Of a DNA stretch of 50,416 bases, positions 25,261 through 34,364 are shown in pieces. Made by a program: the position numbers and the translations under genes. The notes under the pieces are model-generated. The model ran no database searches. It had not been told where the DNA came from and worked only from the letters and a program-made list of their open reading frames with translations. The stretch is from Allorhizocola rhizosphaerae (lineage in GTDB: Bacteria; Actinomycetota; Actinomycetes; Mycobacteriales; Micromonosporaceae), in the NCBI RefSeq assembly GCF_003426775.1, contig NZ_QJUG01000036.1, forward strand, positions 1 to 50,416, in the 5' to 3' direction. Positions within the stretch are counted from its first letter, which is position 1. Each line of letters begins with the position of its first letter.

Positions 25261-26757
25261 TCAGAGGTTTGCGCCGATGCCCTGCGTGTAGTGAAAGACG
25301 CGATGCAAGTCGTAGCGCCGCTTGACATCCAGCAGCGCATTGTAGTTGCCGCCGTAGTATGCCGACCACCATTGTGGCAGATCCGGATCCGGGAAGTTGA
25401 CATAGGCTGCCGTGGTCTTCAGTTCCGCCGCGAGTTTGGCGTATGTGGCCGCCTGCCGGGCGCGCGCCTGGCGGCCGACCTCCTCTTTGCCGTGCCAGAC
25501 GGTGCCGATGTCGATGACGAACTTCGCGCCCCGGTGCACGTAGGCGGTCTCCCATGGCCGCGTGCTGTCGATGACGCCGCCCATGGCGAACAGGGTGACG
25601 AATCCGGCGTTGCCCTCCGCGGCTGGCTGCCAGTCCGCGATGCTGTCGGCCATGATCTGCACGGCCGATGGGGTGAGCCATTCCTTAGGTACCAATGACT
25701 TTGACGCCAAAGTCTCCGGGGACGGCGGCTCGAGCAGCTTGTCCTGCCCCGCCCAAAAGGAATGTTCTCCTATCTCCTGTTTGGAGGGGCGCAGTGCCAG
25801 GATGGGTGCGAGGTGCTTGCGCAGCTCCTTTTCTGGACCGAGGTAGTGGCCCAGAAGCCAGGTCCGCGGCCGCTGGTCCCGCTTGCCAGGGTTGATGAAC
25901 CCAACCCGGATGTCGAAGTTGTTGTTCCGGTCGTCGTGCAGGATGCCCTGCACGGCGGCGATCACCTTCGGCGCGTGCTCAAGCCGCAGCGTGATGTCGA
26001 AGACCGTCGACATCATCTCGCCGACGTCGACGGATTCGAACACGAATCCGGTGTTGATGCCGAAGTTCCCGCCGCCGCCGCCGCGGCACGCCCAGAACAG
26101 GTCTTCGAGGTTGCTCGCGTCGCACCGCACCACGTTGCCGTCGGCGAGCACGACCTCGGTGCGCAGCATCCGGTCACACGTCATGCCCCACTTGCGGTCA
26201 TTGAAGCCCAGCCCGCCGCCAAGCGCGAGCCCGGCCACGCCGACCCCGCCGCACCGGCCGCCCGGGAAGTAGAGATTATATTTGCGCTTGTCGTACACGT
26301 CGGAGTTCGTGCAGCCGCCGCCGAGGGTCAGCGTGGGGGTGCCGGAGCGATGGGTGCCCGGGACCACCGACCGTATCCTGCGGATGTCCACGACGAGGCC
26401 GTTGGTGGTGCTGTATCCGGCATAGTTGTGCCCGCCGGAGCGGGCCGCGAGCGGCACGCCGTTGTCCTTGGCCCACCGCACCGCCAGCTGCACGTCCTGA
26501 GTCGTCGCGCAGCGCACCACGCCGTCCGGGTAGACGTCGGCATAGCGCCCGTTCCACGGCTTGCGCGCGGTTTCGTATCCGGCCACCCCGGGCCGGTACA
26601 GCGTCGCTTGTGGACTGAGCCCGGTCTTGAGGGCTGCCCACGCCCGCTCGTCTGCCCGTCGGGTCTCACCTGCTCGGGCCGCTTCGGCGGCGAGGCCGCC
26701 GAGCATGCCGAGCGCCGCCGTAGCGCCCAGCTTGAGAAGACCGCGTCGTTGGTACAT
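25261..26757 (-). CDS. Tat-exported BBE-like FAD-linked oxidase
   Basis: A 498-residue oxidase of the berberine bridge enzyme-like (VAO/PCMH) family. The N-terminus MYQRRGLLKLGATAALGMLG is a twin-arginine signal (RRGLLKL) ending near AARAG. FAD-binding motifs: PLAARSGGHNYAGYS with the 8-alpha-histidyl FAD ligand His110, and YFPGGRCGGVGVAGLALGGG with the 6-S-cysteinyl ligand Cys169, so bicovalent FAD is expected. The C-terminal BBE domain ends YYGGNYNALLDVKRRYDLHR. Such enzymes oxidise sugars or secondary metabolites, and export fits a carbohydrate-oxidase role. It lies upstream of the RiPP operon on the same strand with a 324-bp gap, so a role in that pathway is possible but unsupported. Confidence 0.88.
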   Translation of the reverse strand: MYQRRGLLKLGATAALGMLGGLAAEAARAGETRRADERAWAALKTGLSPQATLYRPGVAGYETARKPWNGRYADVYPDGVVRCATTQDVQLAVRWAKDNGVPLAARSGGHNYAGYSTTNGLVVDIRRIRSVVPGTHRSGTPTLTLGGGCTNSDVYDKRKYNLYFPGGRCGGVGVAGLALGGGLGFNDRKWGMTCDRMLRTEVVLADGNVVRCDASNLEDLFWACRGGGGGNFGINTGFVFESVDVGEMMSTVFDITLRLEHAPKVIAAVQGILHDDRNNNFDIRVGFINPGKRDQRPRTWLLGHYLGPEKELRKHLAPILALRPSKQEIGEHSFWAGQDKLLEPPSPETLASKSLVPKEWLTPSAVQIMADSIADWQPAAEGNAGFVTLFAMGGVIDSTRPWETAYVHRGAKFVIDIGTVWHGKEEVGRQARARQAATYAKLAAELKTTAAYVNFPDPDLPQWWSAYYGGNYNALLDVKRRYDLHRVFHYTQGIGANL

Positions 26758-27584
26758 CCTGCACCTATCCCCCGTGTTGCCGACATTGGCAACATACAGC
26801 CTGGTCAGCGTAAGTGTGCGGTGTGCCGGTGTGGCGTGTCTTGATTGGATTCTGGCTCATGTGGAACACGGGATCGGTCTGGCGTAGACGATGCCGCAGG
26901 ACGGCACCTGCCGTTTGCTGAGTCCGCGGCGGATGGGACACCGCCGCCGTGGCGTCGGGTGTTGCAGTCTCCAAACGGGGTGCGGTTCATCTCCGCGATA
27001 CGGCCGGCGTGATAGCGGATGCTGGGTGGATGTCGCGCGCATCGGGTGGCAGCGCTCGTGCCTGCTGCTTGATCCGGTTGGTGAGTTCGTCGCCGAGGGT
27101 GGGCGACGGGATCAGGCGCAGGACTCCTCCGGCCAAGCTCGCCGCGCCGATCACGCGCAGCCCGCCGCAGTCATCGCGCAGCCCGTTGAGTTCGCGGAGT
27201 GTTGACCTGTCCGGCCATATGCGCGCCACCGCCAGAGCCAAGCTTCCTGGCGCACATGAGATCCATCCGGGAGACATGCCGGATCTTCATTGGGAACGTC
27301 GTTCAGCACCGTTCTGTGTCTCGGCGCGCTCGCTAACGCCGAGTCGCCTTCACAACGGTCGGCGCCGTCGGTGTGATTGCACGCCGCAATCGTCATTGTT
27401 GCCCTTGGGATCCATTGCCGCACGGGTTGGCAACCGCTGTCCTTTCGTGGCCCTCGTCGGCTGCCGCCGTGCCGGGTGGCCAGATATTCCTTGAACCGCG
27501 CTGGTCTGCCGGAGCACCGCGTCTGCGTCGTGCAGCGAGCTGTGCCCGCGCCGAATATGGCCTCTGACGGCTCGCCGCGCGCAT
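26758..27584. other. Gene-poor region upstream of the FAD oxidase
   Basis: No gene could be supported over about 830 bp. A minus-strand open frame at 26987-27277 contains a coding-like string (LRELNGLRDDCGGLRVIGAA, then LRLIPSPTLGDELTNRIKQQ) but no ribosome site or known domain; it could be a remnant. The promoter of the FAD oxidase must lie near 26760-26900. Confidence 0.35.
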
Positions 27585-27905
27585 GTGGTCGCTCCGCTTC
27601 GACCGACATGGAAGCATTCGTACCCGATGGTGTCGATGGCCGAGTACGCCGGCTGGACCCGCCCAGACGGACTCTCTATCGATCCGTGGATCCGCACCCG
27701 CCAACGCATGGGAGCCCGCGTGCTCTGTCCGGCTCAGAGGTCGACGGTGATTGAAGGAAGCGTCGCTGCCTGGGAGAGCTGGGCGGACATGGTGTTTCCG
27801 GTTACGCGGGAATACGTGGTCCCCGGTGCACTCAACCTCCTGCCGATCGATCGGGAACGGCACCACGGCGTATACGTCGAGGAAAACGCGGTCGAGATGC
27901 AGGTC
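27585..27905 (+). pseudogene. C-terminal fragment of a GNAT-type acetyltransferase
   Basis: The frame encodes IDPWIRTRQRMGARVLCPAQ, then STVIEGSVAAWESWADMVFP and YVVPGALNLLPIDRERHHGV. This resembles the C-terminal third of actinobacterial GNAT proteins (RLGARIxRPAPxSMxIxGTV, WExWTGMxFPxxGxYVVPxAL, xxIDRExDxGxYVEPNxWxxH). The acetyl-CoA-binding core is missing, and the frame runs on past VYVEENAVEMQVRLGG into unrelated sequence. It is a remnant. Between it and the MazG-like gene, 27953-28249 on the minus strand has a possible 98-residue frame (VVAGERLEYEYEFEIKHVGG) of unknown status. Confidence 0.5.
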
Positions 27906-28343
27906 CGACTCGGCGGCAGGATGCAACCGAAAACTGCTCACCTTTCGGTCGGCTATCGGTTACCGTTGATCTCCCCGCGGCCAGGCATCATGATTGGCTC
28001 CTTTGTGGCGTATTCGCTGTTCAGAACGGTTTCCGCGCGTTCGATGCGAACCATTCGAGAATCTTCGAGGATCGCTTCAGGCTGTTTGGCGGCGAGGTGT
28101 CTGCCTCGTTCGCCGCCGACGTGTTTGATCTCGAATTCGTATTCGTACTCAAGCCGTTCACCGGCCACCACTCCAGTTGAGAATAGATGCTGCATTCGCG
28201 GCATAGGAGTCACCTGTGCGAGATTGGGAAGCATGACTGTTTCATGCATCGGGTCATGCTCACCTGCTTGCAGCTGGAGTCGCCGCGCTCGGGAGAATCA
28301 GTTATTGAGCGCCCATTATGGTGCTGACGGAGGAAGGGGTCTG

Positions 28344-29264
28344 ATGACGAGTCGGTCTGGGTGGCTGCGCACCGGATCCATGCAGGAGAGGCTGCACGAG
28401 TCGGTCCGTGCCATCGGCGGCTACTGGCGACCGCTTGCGGCCGTCGCGCGGTTGCTTGAGGAGATCGGCGAGCTAGCCGAGGCGATGAGCGCGGACGAGA
28501 CAGCGATCTGCTCCGAGATGGCGGACCTGTGGATAATCTCCACCTGCCTGGCGAGCCAATACTGCATCGAGGTCGAGGATCCCGCGCCGCTGACCGGCCG
28601 TGTGGCGGGGGCAGCCGAGAGGCTCGATGAGCTCGTGGTCGTTGCCGGAGGTGTTGCCCGAGCTGTCAACTATTACGATGGGCCAAAGACTCCGCGCAAC
28701 CTCGACGGGTGGCAGCCCCTGCGCATCCTGCTGCCGGCTTTTCACCGAGTGCTTGCAGGGCTCGCCGAGTGTCGTGGCGTTGATCTGGTCAGGGCGGTGG
28801 GCGTCAAGCTGGAGGGAATGGTGGCCGTGGACTCGGGACGGTTTGCCGCTCAGTACGACCCGAGTATCGCCAGCTCGCTGGACGCCTTTGCTGGTTCGCT
28901 GCCGTCTGGCGGAGGCGGCTTGAAGCGCCTGTGGGGCGCCCCGGATTGGGATCCTGATTCCTTGACGCGACACAACGCCGAAGTCGCCGCGCCGCACGTG
29001 TATTCATTCGCCCGATGTGCCCGCCATGAGGGCCTTGATGGGTTCGTAGTCGCGATCGCAGGCGATGGCGGCGCCGACCAGCGACTTGCGGAACTGGTGG
29101 AATGGTTGGCCACGTTGGATACCTCGCGACGTTGTGTCGCCCACCGGCGGCCCGGCTCAGCGGCGTGGCGATTGTCGCATCCCGGTGGGGATCTGTGTGC
29201 TTCCGTTGTGGTCGGTGCAGGAGGCGAGGGCTTTCTGCTCTTCCAACCCGCCGACGGTTTTTAA
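28344..29264 (+). CDS. MazG-like NTP pyrophosphohydrolase-domain protein
   Basis: A 306-residue protein with a MazG-like all-alpha NTP pyrophosphatase fold in the N-terminal ~160 residues. Metal-site motifs are LLEEIGELAEAMSA (Glu39, 40 and 43) and ICSEMADLWIISTCLASQ (Glu58, Asp61), the ExxE...ExxD pattern. Dimeric NTPases of this kind hydrolyse (deoxy)NTPs to NMP and PPi. The C-terminal ~140 residues (LKRLWGAPDWDPDSLTRHNA, VYSFARCARHEGLDGFVVAI) are not recognised. The ATG at 28344 has GAGGAAGG upstream. It is followed at 49 nt by a HAD phosphatase and then a GTP cyclohydrolase II-like gene, a set suggestive of nucleotide-derived metabolism. Confidence 0.7.
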   Translation: MTSRSGWLRTGSMQERLHESVRAIGGYWRPLAAVARLLEEIGELAEAMSADETAICSEMADLWIISTCLASQYCIEVEDPAPLTGRVAGAAERLDELVVVAGGVARAVNYYDGPKTPRNLDGWQPLRILLPAFHRVLAGLAECRGVDLVRAVGVKLEGMVAVDSGRFAAQYDPSIASSLDAFAGSLPSGGGGLKRLWGAPDWDPDSLTRHNAEVAAPHVYSFARCARHEGLDGFVVAIAGDGGADQRLAELVEWLATLDTSRRCVAHRRPGSAAWRLSHPGGDLCASVVVGAGGEGFLLFQPADGF

Positions 29265-29313
29265 CCCGGATCGGCGACCCAGAGCGGCCAGGGTTCGCCT
29301 GTATCGTTGCCTG

Positions 29314-30003
29314 GTGTCCGCCACAGCGCCTGCGAGCATCCCTGACGGCATAGGCCATGCCGCGTTGATTTTCGATTGGGACGGGACACTGGTCCACAGC
29401 CGTCACGTCAATTTTCGGGCGCTTGCCGATGCGCTACGCGACTACAGTGTGCTTCTCGATCCCGACTGGTATTGGCCACGCCAAGCTGTCTCGGTGCCCG
29501 ACCTGCTCGTGGTATGGGAGGAGCACTTCGGCCCGCTGCCGGTGTCCATTCCGGACATCACCGACCGGTTCCGCAAGTATGCCATCGATGCCGCACCCAC
29601 GCTGGTTGTCAACACCGATGTCGCCGACGTCGCCCGGGCTGCGGCGGCCCGTCGGCAGAAGCTGGCGATCGCCTCCAACGCATCCACTATGTCCATCACC
29701 GTTGGCTTGGCGGCGACCGGACTTGCCGACCTGTTCCCGGTTGTGGTGACCCGCACGGACGTCAAACAGGGTAAGCCCGCACCTGAGGTCTTCCAACTCG
29801 CCGCCCAGCGGCTTGATGTCGACCCGCGCGACTGCCTCGTTTACGAGGACTCGGATGAGGGTGTCGCGAGCGCGCACGCCGCAGGTATGGCCACGTACAA
29901 CATTTCCACCGGGGTCATGATCCCGGCAATCGCCGCATCAGCCGGGCAGGACACCGATAGGACGACCGACGGTAGCCAACCGCGTCTATTTCCGGAGCGA
30001 TGA
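29314..30003 (+). CDS. HAD-superfamily hydrolase (phosphoglycolate phosphatase / beta-PGM type)
   Basis: A 229-residue HAD phosphatase. Motif I is ALIFDWDGTLVHSR (Asp21, Asp23), motif II KLAIASNASTMS, motif III around KQGKPAPEVFQLAAQRL and motif IV CLVYEDSDEGVASAHAAGM. The C1 helical cap between motifs I and II places it with beta-phosphoglucomutase and phosphoglycolate phosphatase relatives. I chose GTG 29314 because homology starts about 17 residues later and the frame farther upstream overlaps the MazG-like gene. No clear ribosome site is seen, so it may be coupled or leaderless. With a pyrophosphohydrolase before it and a cyclohydrolase after it, dephosphorylation of a nucleotide intermediate is a reasonable inference. 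Confidence 0.8.
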   Translation: MSATAPASIPDGIGHAALIFDWDGTLVHSRHVNFRALADALRDYSVLLDPDWYWPRQAVSVPDLLVVWEEHFGPLPVSIPDITDRFRKYAIDAAPTLVVNTDVADVARAAAARRQKLAIASNASTMSITVGLAATGLADLFPVVVTRTDVKQGKPAPEVFQLAAQRLDVDPRDCLVYEDSDEGVASAHAAGMATYNISTGVMIPAIAASAGQDTDRTTDGSQPRLFPER

Positions 30004-30067
30004 AGTCGGTTAGGGTTAGCCAGGCGCGCCAAGTCCTCGCCACTGTTGGTTCTGCGACGTTGGGAAA

Positions 30068-30685
30068 ATGATGGACAACGAACCCGCCGCTATCCAGCGG
30101 ATCGCCGAGTTTTCCCGGCCAACTGTGTTCGGCGAGTTCAAGATGACGGTCTACAACAAGGACGGTAGCTTCATCTTCGCCCTCAGCCGCGGTGAGCTCA
30201 TGGCGGATGAACTGCTAGTACGGGTGCAATCCCCGTGCCTGTTCGGCGAGTCGTTCGGGGTCAACTCCTGCGACTGTGGAGCGCAGCTGACCGAAGCTCT
30301 GCGGCTCGGCTCACAGCAGACGAATTTTCTGCTGATCTATCTGTCCAATCAGGAGGGCCGCGGTCTGGGTATGTTCCAGAAGATCAAACTGATCGAGACC
30401 GAGGCCAACCGTAAGGTCGGCATGATTGAGGCTTTCGGCATCCTCGGCCTGCCGCTCGAGTTGCGGGAGTATCGTGCCGCCGCGGAGGTCATCCGTGACC
30501 TCAACGGCTATCACCCTGTCCGCCTCATGACCAACAACCCCAAGAAGGTGAGCGGTCTTTCCTCCGACGGTATCGCCATTTCCGAGCGGGTGCCGTTGCT
30601 GATCAACCCGCCCAATGAGGCGTGCCGGGCGTACCTTTCGGCCAAACGCGATAATATGGGCCATATTATGCCGCATCTGGGCTGA
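30068..30685 (+). CDS. GTP cyclohydrolase II-like protein (divergent RibA)
   Basis: A 205-residue GTP cyclohydrolase II. The zinc site is intact: Cys57-x10-Cys68-x-Cys70 in SPCLFGESFGVNSCDCGAQL. LSNQEGRGLGMFQKIKLIE is the substrate loop, and VRLMTNNPKKV the late GTP-binding motif. Two differences from canonical RibA are visible: the Arg before CDCG is Ser, and the Tyr after the KIRAY-type motif (E. coli Tyr105) is replaced, the string reading KIKLI. In Streptomyces coelicolor, GCH II paralogues altered at that Tyr stop at a formamidopyrimidine product, so an altered reaction is possible. No DHBP synthase domain or other riboflavin gene is nearby. Likely the third gene of the MazG-HAD-GCHII set. 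Confidence 0.85.
   Translation: MMDNEPAAIQRIAEFSRPTVFGEFKMTVYNKDGSFIFALSRGELMADELLVRVQSPCLFGESFGVNSCDCGAQLTEALRLGSQQTNFLLIYLSNQEGRGLGMFQKIKLIETEANRKVGMIEAFGILGLPLELREYRAAAEVIRDLNGYHPVRLMTNNPKKVSGLSSDGIAISERVPLLINPPNEACRAYLSAKRDNMGHIMPHLG
30651..30669. repeat. 19-nt AT-rich palindrome at the 3' end of the GCH II gene
   Basis: ATAATATGG-G-CCATATTAT has perfect 9-bp arms around a single G. It lies inside the coding sequence, encoding part of DNMGHIM near the C-terminus, and stands out from the GC-rich surroundings. Confidence 0.7.
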
Positions 30686-30687
30686 AC

Positions 30688-30713
30688 CGGGTGTCACGGC
30701 AGCGTGGTGCCCG
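30688..30713. terminator. Hairpin between convergent genes
   Basis: CGGGTGTCACG / CGTGGTGCCCG forms an 11-bp stem, three of the pairs being G-U, with a 4-nt loop. It occupies most of the 32-bp gap between the GCH II stop (30685) and the stop of the convergent WD40 gene (30718), so it could serve both. Confidence 0.5.
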
Positions 30714-30717
30714 CTAC

Positions 30718-33700
30718 CTACTCGTCTCGGGATTCGTATCGCAGAAGGTAAACCCCGGCCGCGCCCACGGTGCACAACAGCCGACCGCCGGGATGCCACG
30801 CCACCCAAACGACGGGTCCGGCAACCCTCAGCGCGCAAAGGCATTCGCCGGTCGCCACGTCCCATAACCGCACCGTCTGGTCATTGCTGGCCGTCGCCAG
30901 CAACGCGCCGTCCGGCGAGAAGGCGCAGCGGTCCGCCCAGCTGGTGTGACCCACCAGCGACATTGTCTCGGCACCGTCGGACACCCGCCACAGGCGCACG
31001 GACCTGTCGCCGCTGGCGGTCGCCAGAAGCGTGCCGTCAGGGGAGAATACACAGCTCGCGACACTGCCGGTGTGGCCGTTCATGATGACGTGTTCGGCGC
31101 CGTCACCGACACGCCACAGCCGCACCTGGCCGCTTGCGTTGGCCGCGGCGAGCAGGAGCCCGTCCGGTGAGAATGCACAACTTCTGAACCCCCGGTTGGG
31201 GTCTGTGAACGTCGTCAGCGGAGCACCATCGGCCACCCGCCACAAGCGCACGGTACGGTCACCGCTTGCGGTCGCGAGTGTTCGGCCGTCCGGCGAGAAT
31301 GCACAACTTCGCACCCAGTCGGTATGACCGGTTAGCTCCCGCTCCGGTTGATGGTCGGCGACCCGCCACAGCCGCACCGTCTTATGGCTCGTGGTCGCAA
31401 GAAGTTGCCCGTCCGGCGAGAAGGCGCAGCTGATGACGCGGCTCGTGTGACCGACAAGCATTGCCTGCTCTGCGCCGTCGGCGACTCGGCGCAGCTGCAC
31501 GGTTCCGTCATAGCTTGTGGTGGCGAGTGTTCGGCCGTCCGGCGAGAATGCACAGCTGTTCACCTTGTCACTGCGGGTGCCCAAAACGTGCGCATCGATA
31601 AGGGTGTCGGCCGGCCATAGCCGAGCGGTCTGATCGTTGCTCGCCGTGGCCAGTACGGAACCATCGGGCGAGTATGTGCATTTCCAGACGGCACCCGTGT
31701 GGCCACTGACCGTCTTGATGAGCGTCGCATCGGCGACGTTCCACTGCCAGACCCTGCCGTAGCTCGTGGTGGCAAGGGTTGTGCCGTCTGGTGAGAACGA
31801 GCAGCTGTTTACCTCGTCGGCATCGACGGTTATCGTCACGTGGCTGCTCAGATCGTGGACCTGCCACAGCTTGACCGTACCCGGGCTGGTCGTGGCAAGT
31901 AGCCGTCCGTCATGGGAGAACGCGCACCCCCACAGCCCGCTGCTATGCCCGGTGAGGATTGCCTGCTGCGAACCGTCGCCGACCCGCCATACCCGGCCGG
32001 TGCCATCGGTGCTGACAGTGACCAGAAGCGTTCCGTCAGGCGAGAACGCGCAGCTGCGGATCTCGCCGGAGTGCCCGCTCAAGACCGCGATCTGTTTGCC
32101 CTCCGGGACCCGCCACAGTCGCACGGACATGTCCGCGCTGGTAGACGCCAACAAGGTGCCATCCGGTGAGAAGGCGCAACTGCGTACCCACTCGGTGTGG
32201 CCACGCAGCACCGCCACCTGCTCGCCGCTATCCACATGCCAAAGCCGTACAGTCCAGTCGGTACTGGCCGTGGCCAGAAGCGTTCCGTCAGGCGAGAATG
32301 CGCAATCCCAGACGCTGCCAGTATGGCCGGAGATGACCCTCAGCTCGGTCCGGGTGGTCAGGCTCCACAGCCGAGCGGTGCCATCGTCGCTCGTGGTCGC
32401 CAGCAGTGGCGCGGTGGGTGAGAAAGCACAACTGGTCACCGCGCCGGTGTGGCCCGGCCGCGATTGAGCGGTCGGGCTTGGCCTGTCCGGTAGCGGCCAT
32501 ACCGGGTCCAAATAGGGGCGCGGCAACGTTGTGCGGTAACGGTTCACGACAGCCTCCAGACCAGGGACGTCGCGCAACCGGCTAGCAAGCGTCGCGCCGA
32601 GCGCCGCTGGCGGGTGGATCGGCCCGAGCAGCAGTGCGGCGTTCACAAGCTCGTGGCGCAGTATGGCGGTGACTGGGGTGTCGATGAGTTCAAGGTCGGC
32701 CTTGACCGGCACTGCCGACCCGAATCGGCGCGTCTTGGCCTCGATCCAGCGCAGATCCTGGAGAAGTCCAGCCAGTTCGTCGTGCCGCCCGGCGAGGTCT
32801 AGATGGTATGGAAGGTAGCGCCACAGATAGGCCGAGTCGTCATGCAGCAGCCACCACGGCCTCGTCTCGTTGTAACCCGTCGGCAGCCGCTTGGCCGCCA
32901 TGTCGATCAGACGCCCGTGCGCCTCGACCCGGGTGCCGCTGCGGCCTCGCACATGTAGGTATGCGCGTACCACGTCGTGCATCACCAGCCGCGCTCCGGG
33001 CCAGTCAAGGCGGTAGTCGGAGGCCAGGCCAAGCGCCACAAGCTCTTCGCACAGTGCACCGACGCGCCGACCAGGCCACAGCAATTCCAGTATGTCGAGC
33101 GGGATATCCACGTCCTCGGGGAAGATGCCGAGGTCAATGTAACGCTGCTGGTCATCGGGGTGAAGTAGCGCCATACTGGCCCCGACGGTCACTTCCACCG
33201 CCTGGCTGCGGTCCGCCGCACGCGTCGGGTCGAACGCGCCGGGCCCGTCCGACTTGAGTTGCCGTATGACCTCGCGGGCCGCCTCATCCGGGGGTTGTCC
33301 GTGTACTGCCCGGCGTCGCAACGCGCCGTTGACCAGGTTCAGCAGGATTGGCCAGTGGCCGGCCAGCTCTGCCAGCTCTGCTGTCGGCTCGGCAGGAAGG
33401 TCTGAGAGCCCGGTGCCGATGAGCTGTCTCGCCTGCTCGCTGGTCATGGTATCCACCACGATGCACTCGCCATGCAGCGCTATGTCGGGGATGCGGGTCG
33501 TGACCAGACGGGTGCAGCGGCGCCCGCCAAACCGGAACGGCCGTAACTGCGTCTCCTCCCAAATGTCATCGACGACGAGCAGGATGGGTTCGCGTTCGTC
33601 GAGGAGCCTGCCAAGTTCCGCACCGGCGGCGTCCGGGTCAGAGATAGCCGGGCGCTGCCCGGACAAGGCGAAGATCGTATCGTTGACCCGCAAGGCAAGG

Positions 33701-34206
33701 TCGGCCCCACGGGTCTCCTGACCGACCGTGACCCACAGCAGGCCGCCAGCAAACCGTTGCAGCACCTCCGGCTGATGGCACGCCCATCGGGCCAGCCTGG
33801 TCTTACCGAATCCGCCCGCCCCTTGCAGAACGGTGATCCGCTCCCCCTCGACGGGCGTCCCCGCGGTCAGCGTCGCCACCAGACGGCGGCCAAGCTCAGG
33901 TCGCTCCACCATCCTGTCAAGTGGCGGCGCCATCCAAGGCCTTCTCATGCTCGCCGTAGATGTTTCGGGTGCGGATGAGGCGCTCGCTCTCCTTTCACCG
34001 CGGATAACAAGCGCCAGACCGAGGACCGCGGCGGGGAAAGCCAGGATGTTCGCCCACCCCGCCACTGCCTCCAGATCGCCCGCCGCTAGCGCCCACACGG
34101 GTAGGGCGACACAAACCACAGCCAGACCGAACACGGCCAGCCCAAATCCAATCCGGACTAGTAACGGCCGAACTGCACGCTGACGGTCATCGACGTCCAC
34201 CCACAC
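30718..34206 (-). CDS. Membrane-anchored NB-ARC STAND NTPase with 14 WD40 repeats
   Basis: A 1162-residue protein with an Apaf-1-like order. Two hydrophobic helices open it (about 15-41 and 50-68), so it is probably membrane-bound. The NB-ARC domain has P-loop VLQGAGGFGKTRLARW (GAGGFGKT at 129-136), Walker B ILLVVDDIW (208-216), RLVTTRIPDIA and a GHWPILLNLVNGAL helical segment. A winged-helix region follows, ending near VMHDVVRAYLHVRG. From about residue 575 there are 14 WD40 repeats of about 42 residues (pattern GHTxxVxSCAFSPDGxLLATxSxDxTVRLWRV), enough for two seven-bladed propellers. STAND proteins of this kind are ligand-triggered switches; the effector part is not evident. The start is GTG 34206. 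No gene lies in 34207-34364. Confidence 0.88.
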   Translation of the reverse strand: MWVDVDDRQRAVRPLLVRIGFGLAVFGLAVVCVALPVWALAAGDLEAVAGWANILAFPAAVLGLALVIRGERRASASSAPETSTASMRRPWMAPPLDRMVERPELGRRLVATLTAGTPVEGERITVLQGAGGFGKTRLARWACHQPEVLQRFAGGLLWVTVGQETRGADLALRVNDTIFALSGQRPAISDPDAAGAELGRLLDEREPILLVVDDIWEETQLRPFRFGGRRCTRLVTTRIPDIALHGECIVVDTMTSEQARQLIGTGLSDLPAEPTAELAELAGHWPILLNLVNGALRRRAVHGQPPDEAAREVIRQLKSDGPGAFDPTRAADRSQAVEVTVGASMALLHPDDQQRYIDLGIFPEDVDIPLDILELLWPGRRVGALCEELVALGLASDYRLDWPGARLVMHDVVRAYLHVRGRSGTRVEAHGRLIDMAAKRLPTGYNETRPWWLLHDDSAYLWRYLPYHLDLAGRHDELAGLLQDLRWIEAKTRRFGSAVPVKADLELIDTPVTAILRHELVNAALLLGPIHPPAALGATLASRLRDVPGLEAVVNRYRTTLPRPYLDPVWPLPDRPSPTAQSRPGHTGAVTSCAFSPTAPLLATTSDDGTARLWSLTTRTELRVISGHTGSVWDCAFSPDGTLLATASTDWTVRLWHVDSGEQVAVLRGHTEWVRSCAFSPDGTLLASTSADMSVRLWRVPEGKQIAVLSGHSGEIRSCAFSPDGTLLVTVSTDGTGRVWRVGDGSQQAILTGHSSGLWGCAFSHDGRLLATTSPGTVKLWQVHDLSSHVTITVDADEVNSCSFSPDGTTLATTSYGRVWQWNVADATLIKTVSGHTGAVWKCTYSPDGSVLATASNDQTARLWPADTLIDAHVLGTRSDKVNSCAFSPDGRTLATTSYDGTVQLRRVADGAEQAMLVGHTSRVISCAFSPDGQLLATTSHKTVRLWRVADHQPERELTGHTDWVRSCAFSPDGRTLATASGDRTVRLWRVADGAPLTTFTDPNRGFRSCAFSPDGLLLAAANASGQVRLWRVGDGAEHVIMNGHTGSVASCVFSPDGTLLATASGDRSVRLWRVSDGAETMSLVGHTSWADRCAFSPDGALLATASNDQTVRLWDVATGECLCALRVAGPVVWVAWHPGGRLLCTVGAAGVYLLRYESRDE

Positions 34207-34364
34207 ATCATTGCCGTGGCTGGCAAGCCGCTGCAGTCATCCGGCCATCCGTCAAACTCCGGCCGTTGGCCCGAAGGCCGACAGGAGTCGTTCTTGAAAC
34301 CGTTCGGCGGCCACGGCCACACAGCTCCCGGCCCCCCGTAATTACACGGTGACAGTCTCCTCAG

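Noticed and set aside
25029-25681. Minus-strand frames between the RiPP precursor and the FAD oxidase as a second precursor
   Set aside because: They are out of frame with the oxidase, overlap its 3' end, and lack a ribosome site or a Cys/Ser-rich core.
30718-32470. Long plus-strand open frames opposite the WD40 repeats
   Set aside because: They mirror the repeat periodicity of the minus-strand gene and contain no domain. They are high-GC antisense shadows.
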